NCBI GenBank assembly: GCA_017308345.1
Contig: JAFKFE010000195.1
Location: 9,640-20,682 of the forward strand
DNA from: Alphaproteobacteria bacterium
GTDB lineage: Bacteria; Pseudomonadota; Alphaproteobacteria; Rhizobiales; Rhizobiaceae
Reading direction: 5' to 3'
Length of the DNA stretch: 11,043 bases
Shown here: positions 6,863 through 11,043 of the stretch, piece by piece
Layout: every line of letters begins with the position of its first letter
How positions within the stretch are numbered: position 1 is the stretch's first letter
Notes under the pieces: generated by a model
The model's input: only the letters and a program-made list of their open reading frames with translations
Databases searched by the model: none
What the model was told of the DNA's origin: nothing
Translations under genes and position numbers: made by a program

Positions 6863-7744
6863 GTGATCCGGATAAAGGCGCTCAGGAACCAGGTCGTCTA
6901 CAGGATTTTCGAACATCGAGGACGCGCATCCGGCCGTCTTCTGGCAAAGGAATTGCAGGACGCAGGGGTATCGCGTCTGTGCATTACCATCGCGTTCAAC
7001 GTGCCATGGGTGATCGACGCTTTGACGAAAGCGTGGGAGATGCAGCCGCCAGGCATGACACTGGTGGTCGTCGACAACTCGACGAAGGTTTCGGCGAGAG
7101 AAAGCATCGCACGCATCTGCAAGATGCGCGGCGTGCCCTATCTTGCCCTGCCGATGCGGGTCGAAAAGCATCTGTCGCGATCGCATGGAACGGCGATCAC
7201 ATGGGCGTTCCACAACATCGTGCGCCACCTGGAGCCGGAACTGTTCGGCTTCATCGATCACGACTGCTTCCCGGTCGCGCCGTTCGACCTCCCGTCCAAG
7301 CTGGCCGGCAAAGCGGTGTACGGCCGCAGGGCGTACGGCACCGAGAACCACGTCTACAAGGCCAAGCCGGGCGACCGGCACTGGAATCTGTGGGCAGGCT
7401 ACTGCTTCTACCGGTTCTCCGCCGTGGCCGCCTACAAACTGAATTTCGAGCCGCGCATAAACCTCGGTCTCGACACTGGCGGCGCCAACTGGGCGACCCT
7501 TTATTCGAAACTCGCCGAGACGGATGTCGCCGTCGCGGCCGTGGAACAGCGGCCGATGACGATGGCAGGCGCGGTAGGCCATCACGAATTCATCGAAAGC
7601 GCCTTCTTCCACCTCGCCGGCGTGTCGTACCCCGAAAGGCCCGGCTATCATCACCGCACGGTGGAGCATCGCGAGATGCTGCGGGATTATGTATGGAACA
7701 CCTATCTGGGCGGCCCGGCCGGACAGGCTGCGAGCGATTTCTGA
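6863..7744 (+). CDS. GT-A-fold glycosyltransferase-like protein (GT2-like)
   Basis: From GTG 6863 the product is 293 aa. A first strand (LCITIAFN, residues 39-46) and a second strand ending in VVVDNS (68-73) match the start of a GT-A nucleotide-sugar-binding fold. FIDHDCFP (130-137) carries a DHD that would be the metal-binding DXD motif. Later parts (GLDTGGANW, GHHEF) are conserved-looking but I cannot assign them. The start is uncertain: no ATG lies between the acetyltransferase start region and residue 60, so GTG 6863 or TTG 6845 is most likely. ATG 6521 is in frame but overlaps the opposite-strand acetyltransferase. A role in surface polysaccharide or lipid glycosylation is inferred from the neighbours. 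Confidence 0.75.
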   Translation: MIRIKALRNQVVYRIFEHRGRASGRLLAKELQDAGVSRLCITIAFNVPWVIDALTKAWEMQPPGMTLVVVDNSTKVSARESIARICKMRGVPYLALPMRVEKHLSRSHGTAITWAFHNIVRHLEPELFGFIDHDCFPVAPFDLPSKLAGKAVYGRRAYGTENHVYKAKPGDRHWNLWAGYCFYRFSAVAAYKLNFEPRINLGLDTGGANWATLYSKLAETDVAVAAVEQRPMTMAGAVGHHEFIESAFFHLAGVSYPERPGYHHRTVEHREMLRDYVWNTYLGGPAGQAASDF

Positions 7745-7824
7745 GCGGGGATCTGCCGCTACCGAGCCGCAGGCTCAGATTCAGACCCCGGAGTCAACCA
7801 GTCCTCACAACCCATTGAACCAAT

Positions 7825-7880
7825 TGGCGATCCCGGCAGGATTCGAACCTGCGACCATCGGCTTAGAAGGCCGGTGCTCT
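7825..7880 (-). repeat. 56-bp direct repeat, left copy (tRNA-Arg 3' portion)
   Basis: Identical at all 56 positions to 8596-8651. It covers the 3' part of tRNA-Arg from the end of the D stem through the anticodon arm, variable loop, T arm and acceptor strand to CCA. This is the expected form of an att duplication made by a tyrosine recombinase, but no recombinase is present here. Confidence 0.95.
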
Positions 7881-7897
7881 CCCGCCGAGACGGGACC
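7825..7897 (-). pseudogene. tRNA-Arg(UCU)-like copy with altered D arm
   Basis: Read on the minus strand, the 56-bp repeat is preceded by GGTCCCG, so the full acceptor stem is also kept. In between, the D-arm region is 4 nt shorter than in the intact gene, the usual U8-A9 linker is lost, and only about three D-stem pairs remain. The total is 73 nt instead of 77. The anticodon TCT, the T arm and encoded CCA are intact. It is probably not a working tRNA, but it is more complete than a normal att-site remnant. Confidence 0.65.
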
Positions 7898-7913
7898 TGT
7901 TGGCAGAACGTTG

Positions 7914-8205
7914 TTAAGCCGCGTGCAAGGTCGGTATAGCGCTCACATCCACTTCCCGCTCGGCGTGCCACGCGTCATAGGCCGCCTGCATTCGAAGCCA
8001 GATTGCAGCGCCGTCGCCGAGCCGCAGCGGCCGGCGAAACCGGCTTCCGTTCGCGAGTGATATCGTAGAGCTGCTGTCGCGAGATTCCGAGCAACCGGGC
8101 AATTTCCACCTTGGTCTTTCCGGTCGCCGGGATGATGTCCTCAAGCAGCGCTCCCGGGTGGGACGGGCAACGTTCAATCGGACGCTTCGGCTTGTGCTCG
8201 CTCAT
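7914..8205 (-). pseudogene. higA: HigA-type antitoxin, apparently frameshifted
   Basis: The start at ATG 8205 has GGGGAAG 8 nt upstream and begins 27 nt after the toxin stop. The first frame encodes a typical HigA N-terminus (CPSHPGALLEDI, about residues 13-24) and an Xre-type helix-turn-helix at 30-49 (VEIARLLGISRQQLYDI). After VSPAAAA it runs into RRRRCNLASN and stops at 7975, giving 76 aa. The expected family ending (LGDGAAIWLRMQAAYDAW and so on, to TLHAA) is encoded in the next frame, down to a TAA at 7914. Family members of about 100 aa usually have a further 5-6 residues at the joint, so a deletion of about 17 nt near 8012-8026 is likely. The DNA-binding part could still be made; the C-terminal helices that help form the dimer are lost. 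Confidence 0.75.
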
Positions 8206-8232
8206 CAACCAAACTTCCCCAGTCTGTCCGCC

Positions 8233-8511
8233 TCAATGATACTGCTCGAAATCGACGCGGGCGGCGTCTTCGCCGTCGAATTCAAATGTGATGCACCACG
8301 GGCCGTTCACGTGAACCGTATAGCGGGTCGGATCGAAGCCTCTCAGCGCGTGAAAATCAAACCCTGGCAGGTTCATATCTTCCGGCCGCTCGGAAGCCTC
8401 AAGACGGTCAAGCCTGACCAGGATGCGCTTATGCATCTTAACATCAATCTTCCCGGTTTTCCCGGTCTCGAACAAATCGGCCAGCGCTTTGCTCTTGAAT
8501 GACTTGATCAT
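8233..8511 (-). CDS. higB: HigB/RelE-family type II toxin
   Basis: This 92-aa protein matches the HigB branch of RelE/ParE toxins, ribosome-dependent mRNA endonucleases kept in check by the antitoxin. Family blocks are MIKSF at the start, LDRLEASERPEDMNLPG (34-50), FHALRG (53-58), and the end WCITFEFDGEDA then FEQYH. The usual WR at the last block reads WC (72-73); as the Arg is widely conserved, activity may be reduced, though some relatives may share the Cys. The toxin-before-antitoxin order is characteristic of HigBA. The ribosome site (TGAGG) is only 1 nt from the ATG, so translation is probably weak. The open frame is full length. Confidence 0.85.
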   Translation of the reverse strand: MIKSFKSKALADLFETGKTGKIDVKMHKRILVRLDRLEASERPEDMNLPGFDFHALRGFDPTRYTVHVNGPWCITFEFDGEDAARVDFEQYH

Positions 8512-8517
8512 GCCTCA

Positions 8518-8568
8518 CGTAAGCAGATAGCGTACATAAGTCAAGCTCTCGTAAGCAAAAAGCTTACG
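8518..8568 (-). promoter_or_regulatory. higB promoter with repeated 7-bp operator motif
   Basis: CGTAAGC occurs at 8518-8524 and 8550-8556, with its inverse GCTTACG at 8562-8568. The last two make a perfect 7-bp inverted repeat around five A bases, and the two direct copies are 32 bp (about three helical turns) apart. A TATGTA (minus strand, 8533-8538) with TTTTTG 17 nt upstream (8556-8561) is the best promoter and lies between the copies. The layout fits autorepression by an Xre-type antitoxin. Promoter choice is inference; the repeats are seen directly. Confidence 0.6.
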
Positions 8569-8595
8569 TTTGCGATCAACAGGAATGTCAAAGAA

Positions 8596-8651
8596 TGGCG
8601 ATCCCGGCAGGATTCGAACCTGCGACCATCGGCTTAGAAGGCCGGTGCTCT
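8596..8651 (-). repeat. 56-bp direct repeat, right copy (inside tRNA-Arg)
   Basis: The 3' 56 nt of intact tRNA-Arg, identical to 7825-7880. The two copies are in the same orientation with a period of 771 bp. Confidence 0.95.
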
Positions 8652-8672
8652 ATCCAGCTGAGCTACGGGACC
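8596..8672 (-). tRNA. tRNA-Arg(UCU)
   Basis: A 77-nt cloverleaf with CCA encoded. The acceptor GGTCCCG pairs with CGGGATC (one G-U), the D stem is GCTC/GAGC, the anticodon stem CCGGC with GCCGA encloses CTTCTAA giving anticodon TCT, and the T arm GCAGG-TTCGAAT-CCTGC is perfect. It reads AGA codons. It lies 56 bp after the stop of the complex I subunit gene on the same strand and may be co-transcribed, as no strong promoter is seen between. Its 3' end is the boundary of the candidate insertion. Confidence 0.97.
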
Positions 8673-8728
8673 GTCGGCCGGCCGGGCCGGCTGATGCGCG
8701 TTACGCCAGGCGATGCAAGACTCGAAAG

Positions 8729-9034
8729 TCAGTGCGTCCAGTGCGTCCTGCGGTCATAGCGGAAATTGTCCGAATAGGAAATCTGCCGGCGCTTGGCTTC
8801 CTTCGGCTCTTCGACGCGGTAGGCGATCTTTTCCTTTTCGGCGTAGGCCACCGCCTCTTCCTTCGTGTCGAAGGTCAGCTTCACCTGGCTCAGCATGTCG
8901 CCCGAGGTTGTGTAGCCCATCAGCGGGTCGATCTTCTTGCGCTGGGCGGGATCGAACTCCAGCACCCAATGTCCGGTCTTGGCCTTGCCGGACTGCATCG
9001 CGGTTTTGGCTGGACTGAAAATGCGCGCGGACAT
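8729..9034 (-). CDS. NDUFS4-like accessory subunit of NADH dehydrogenase (ETC complex I)
   Basis: This 101-aa protein matches the conserved region of the ETC complex I NDUFS4 type, an accessory subunit of respiratory complex I kept by alphaproteobacteria and mitochondria. Visible blocks are ARIFSPAKTAMQSGKA (3-18), WVLEFDPA (23-30), the DPLMGYTTSGDMLSQVKLTF stretch (36-55), KEEAVAYAEKEKIAYRV (58-74), and the ending YSDNFRYDRR, all typical. ATG 9034 was chosen because AGAGG lies 5 nt upstream and the family starts here; the frame stays open far upstream without family sequence. It acts at the inner membrane on the matrix/cytoplasmic arm. It is divergent from the flavin monooxygenase and followed by tRNA-Arg. 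Most complex I genes are elsewhere in rhizobia. Confidence 0.9.
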   Translation of the reverse strand: MSARIFSPAKTAMQSGKAKTGHWVLEFDPAQRKKIDPLMGYTTSGDMLSQVKLTFDTKEEAVAYAEKEKIAYRVEEPKEAKRRQISYSDNFRYDRRTHWTH

Positions 9035-9395
9035 GACCACCTCTTTGCCGCCCGACGATCCGGGCATCGTTGTTCGGCGCCGCCTCCGAGCCTCCCGTCG
9101 GGAGCCCGAAATCTCGCGCCAACCCGTCATTACTGTGCAATGGCCGTGGCGGCAAGGCCGCAAGCGGCGCTCCGCCAGCGATCGCGTGGGGGACCTCGGC
9201 GCGCCGACGACATCAGGAGACCGGCCCGCGTCGTCGTGGCGGCGGCCGAGCGCAACCGCCGTTGCGTTGCCGGGTTTGATTAGCCGGCCCTTCAATATCC
9301 GCGACACAATGCCGGGGGCTTTGCAACACCCGCCTATTCCTTTTGGCCCGCACGCGGCATACATCAGATACATGGTCGTGCCAGTTGAAGGCATG
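9035..9395. other. Intergenic region between divergent genes
   Basis: These 361 bases should hold the promoters of the NDUFS4-like gene (minus) and the flavin monooxygenase (plus). Frames are open through it by high GC alone and show no family features. A short hairpin, CTCCC/GGGAG at 9092-9104, is the only structure seen; no convincing -35/-10 pair was found. Confidence 0.6.
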
Positions 9396-10592
9396 ATGAC
9401 GACGACGAAGACACGAATGGGCGCGCAAGCGGAAGTCTCGCCGTCGGGGGCCGGCGAGCCGGCGATACTGGACGGCGTAATTGTCATCGGCGCGGGCGCC
9501 GCCGGGCTTGCCGCCGCGCATGCGCTGGTCACGGCTGGCATGACGACCCAAATCCTCGAGCGCGAGCAGAGGCTGGCCGAGCCCTGGCACCGCCGCCACG
9601 ACAACCTGCACCTCAACACGCATCGTGACCTCTCCCGCTTGCCGGGCGCATCCTATCCGGCGGGGACGCCGGCCTTCCCGCACCGCGGCGCCGTCATCCG
9701 CCACCTCAACGAGTTCGCCGAGATGCACCGGCTGCCGGTCGCCTTCGGCGTCGAAGTCGATGAGATCGCGTTTCGCGGCGACCACTGGCTGCTGCGGACG
9801 AGCGAGGGCCTGAAGGCGGCGCGGCATGTGGTGATAGCCACCGGGCGCGACCGGCAGCCCTTCATCCCAACCTGGAAGGGCATGGAGGATTTTTCGGGAC
9901 CGATCATCCATTCGGCCGATTTCGGCAAAGCGAGCGACTATGCCGGCAAGAAGGTGCTGGTGGTTGGCGCCGGCAATTCCGGCTTCGACGCGCTCAACCA
10001 TCTTTCCCGCGTCGAGACCGGCCAGATCTGGCTTTCGGCGCGCAACGGACCTTCGCTGCTGCCCAAGCGCATCGGCAAGATCGCGGTGCACCGCATCTCG
10101 CCGCTCATGGCGCGGCTGCCGGCAAGGCTCGCGGACGTGGCCATGGCGGCAACGCAGCGCCTGGTCTTCGGCGATCTGACCAAATACGGCCTGCCCCCCG
10201 CCCCGTCGGGCGGCGCCAGCCGGCTCGGCTCCGACTACACGGCGATCGCCGCCGACGACGGCGCGGTCAAGGCCATCAAGGCGGGGCGCATCATCGTCGT
10301 GCCGCAACCGCGCGAATTCAAGCGCGACGGCGTCGTGCTCGACAATGGCCAGTCGATCGCGCCCGACATCGTCATTGCCGCCACTGGCTACCGCACCGGA
10401 CTGGAGACGATGCTGGGCAAGCTCGGCGTGCTCGACGCCAAGGGCGTGCCGCTGTTCAACGGCGCGGCGAGCGATCCGAAGCTGCCCGGGCTCTGGTTCA
10501 CCGGCATGCGGCCGAGCATTCGCGGATGCTTCTCCAACGCGATAATCCAGGGCGCGGCGATCGCCAGGAAGATCGCGGGCAACAAGCGCTGA
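9396..10592 (+). CDS. Flavin-containing monooxygenase (FAD/NAD(P)H-dependent)
   Basis: This 398-aa protein is a compact class B flavin monooxygenase that would use FAD and NADPH to oxygenate a small substrate. GAGAAG at 32-37 is the FAD Rossmann motif, GAGNSG at 191-196 the NADPH motif, and FSGPIIHSADF at 166-176 fits the FMO fingerprint FxGxxxHxxxF (not the Baeyer-Villiger form, which ends in W). ATG (148-150) and ATGYRTG (329-335) are the usual linking motifs. The start at 9396 has GAAGG 4 nt upstream; ATG 9372, 9393 and 9417 are alternatives. The size and sequence around WHRRHDNLHL recall YUCCA-type enzymes, so an indole or amine substrate is conceivable but not shown. A terminator follows the stop. 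Confidence 0.9.
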   Translation: MTTTKTRMGAQAEVSPSGAGEPAILDGVIVIGAGAAGLAAAHALVTAGMTTQILEREQRLAEPWHRRHDNLHLNTHRDLSRLPGASYPAGTPAFPHRGAVIRHLNEFAEMHRLPVAFGVEVDEIAFRGDHWLLRTSEGLKAARHVVIATGRDRQPFIPTWKGMEDFSGPIIHSADFGKASDYAGKKVLVVGAGNSGFDALNHLSRVETGQIWLSARNGPSLLPKRIGKIAVHRISPLMARLPARLADVAMAATQRLVFGDLTKYGLPPAPSGGASRLGSDYTAIAADDGAVKAIKAGRIIVVPQPREFKRDGVVLDNGQSIAPDIVIAATGYRTGLETMLGKLGVLDAKGVPLFNGAASDPKLPGLWFTGMRPSIRGCFSNAIIQGAAIARKIAGNKR

Positions 10593-10594
10593 AT

Positions 10595-10622
10595 CCGACG
10601 GTCACTTGCGACCTCGGTTTTT
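10595..10622 (+). terminator. Intrinsic terminator of the monooxygenase gene
   Basis: CCGA-C-GGTC pairs with GACC-TCGG, eight base pairs with one bulged C around a 6-nt loop, followed directly by five T. It starts 2 nt after the stop codon and is the clearest plus-strand terminator of the window. Confidence 0.82.
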
Positions 10623-10625
10623 GTG

Positions 10626-10654
10626 TTGCGTTCCGGACGCCCGCCCCCTATACG
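10626..10654 (+). promoter_or_regulatory. Promoter of tRNA-Pro
   Basis: TTGCGT (10626-10631) and TATACG (10649-10654) are 17 nt apart, and the tRNA begins 12 nt after the -10 box. The position just after the upstream terminator supports a separate transcript. Confidence 0.55.
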
Positions 10655-10665
10655 CCCCGGGACGT

Positions 10666-10742
10666 CGGAGTGTAGCGCAGCCTGGTAGCGCACCTGATTT
10701 GGGATCAGGGGGTCGCGTGTTCGAATCACGCCACTCCGACCA
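10666..10742 (+). tRNA. tRNA-Pro(UGG)
   Basis: A 77-nt cloverleaf with CCA encoded. The acceptor CGGAGTG pairs perfectly with CACTCCG, the anticodon stem CCTGA/TCAGG encloses TTTGGGA giving anticodon TGG, and the T arm GCGTG-TTCGAAT-CACGC is perfect. It reads CCA and, by wobble, other Pro codons. It stands between the monooxygenase terminator and a convergent gene. Confidence 0.97.
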
Positions 10743-10750
10743 GCCTTCCC

Positions 10751-10782
10751 AAAAACAACCCTGCGCGCCAGGCAGCCGGCGC
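10751..10782 (-). terminator. Possible terminator of the edge gene
   Basis: GCGCC (10765-10769) pairs with GGCGC (10778-10782) around an 8-nt loop. On the minus strand a TTGTTTTT run follows about 6 nt after the stem. The gap makes it a weak intrinsic terminator. It lies 24 bp after the stop of the minus-strand edge gene. Confidence 0.35.
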
Positions 10783-10806
10783 AATTCGGTTCCAGGCCAG
10801 AAGGGT

Positions 10807-11043
10807 TCAGCCGCGGCGGCGGTGGTTGTTGCGATCCTCGACCGGGGCAGTTGGAGCGCCAACACCGATATCATCGTGGTTGCCGACATCACCCGGTGGC
10901 GGATTGCTGCTCGAAGCGCTTGCGGGGCTCGGCTTTGCCGCTGAAAGCGCGGTCTGCCTCAGGCGCGCGGCCTCCGAAGGCGCGCTGGTGGAGGCAGGCG
11001 TATCCGTGCCGGTCAGCGAGCCGCTCGACTTCTGGTATCCGCT
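10807..11043 (-). CDS. C-terminal end of an unknown protein (partial)
   Basis: A minus-strand frame is open from the window edge to TGA at 10807-10809, giving the last 78 residues of a longer protein. It is rich in Ser, Pro and Ala (for example SPASASSSNPPPGDVG) and ends in a basic NNHRRRG tail, so it looks like a disordered C-terminus. Third positions are clearly GC-rich, which supports coding. The opposite strand is also open in the matching frame, so strand choice is not certain. No family can be named from this part. Confidence 0.5.
   Translation of the reverse strand, partial: SGYQKSSGSLTGTDTPASTSAPSEAARLRQTALSAAKPSPASASSSNPPPGDVGNHDDIGVGAPTAPVEDRNNHRRRG

Larger units (their letters stand above)
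7825..8595. mobile_element. Candidate 771-bp tRNA-bounded insertion carrying a toxin-antitoxin module
   Basis: The interval runs from the CCA end of the tRNA-like copy to just before the CCA end of intact tRNA-Arg, so it has the form of an element inserted at a tRNA 3' end: the intact gene is kept at one side and a copy of its 3' part is at the other. The 56-bp direct repeat is perfect. Cargo is only a HigB-like toxin and a broken HigA-like antitoxin; no integrase or excision gene is present. It may be a remnant of a larger island, a non-autonomous element, or a segmental duplication. Confidence 0.5.

Noticed and set aside
7825..8672. CRISPR-like repeat pair
   Set aside because: There are only two copies, 771 bp apart, and the repeat is part of a tRNA.
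8730..8747. 9-bp tandem repeat at the end of the NDUFS4-like gene
   Set aside because: It lies inside the coding frame (Thr-His-Trp-Thr-His) and is explained by the protein sequence.
8937..9395. N-terminal extension of the monooxygenase
   Set aside because: It overlaps the NDUFS4-like gene on the other strand and precedes the FAD motif with unrelated residues; the ribosome site supports 9396.
10606..10944. 112-codon plus frame across tRNA-Pro
   Set aside because: It runs through the tRNA gene and has no domain features.

Overview
The window looks like chromosomal DNA from a high-GC alphaproteobacterium of the Hyphomicrobiales, most like Mesorhizobium or a close relative. This rests on GC-rich third codon positions, a NolR-like ArsR-family regulator, a DUF982 protein, an NDUFS4-type complex I subunit next to tRNA-Arg, and weak rhizobial-style promoters. 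The assignment is inferred from protein character, not from a database match.

Layout. (1) 27-2808: the substrate-binding protein and two permeases of a PotD/PotB/PotC-type ABC importer; the ATPase is not in the window. (2) 2809-3665: a likely minus-strand small RNA ending in a strong intrinsic terminator, then a minus-strand NolR-like repressor. (3) 3666-4920: small genes, namely a 64-aa unknown, a DUF982 protein and, on the minus strand, two very short membrane-protein ORFs (54 and 34 aa), with several palindromes and a tandem repeat around them. (4) 5074-7744: a small glycan-type cluster. A hexapeptide acetyltransferase and a GT8 glycosyltransferase form a minus-strand pair, and a GT-A-fold glycosyltransferase-like gene lies divergently. 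(5) 7825-8672: an intact tRNA-Arg(UCU) and, exactly 771 bp away, a tRNA-like copy sharing a perfect 56-bp 3' portion. Between them is only a HigB/HigA-type toxin-antitoxin module whose antitoxin is frameshifted. (6) 8729-10622: an NDUFS4-like complex I subunit (minus) divergent from a compact flavin-containing monooxygenase (plus) with a clear terminator. (7) 10666-11043: tRNA-Pro(UGG) and the C-terminal end of an unknown minus-strand gene running off the window.

The most interesting part is region 5. It looks like a minimal tRNA-bounded insertion that carries a toxin-antitoxin pair and no recombinase. The far-end tRNA copy keeps its acceptor, anticodon and T arms but has a rebuilt D arm. The toxin gene is preceded by three copies of a 7-bp motif that bracket a plausible promoter. 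The second item is the unassigned sRNA-like locus beside the NolR-like gene.
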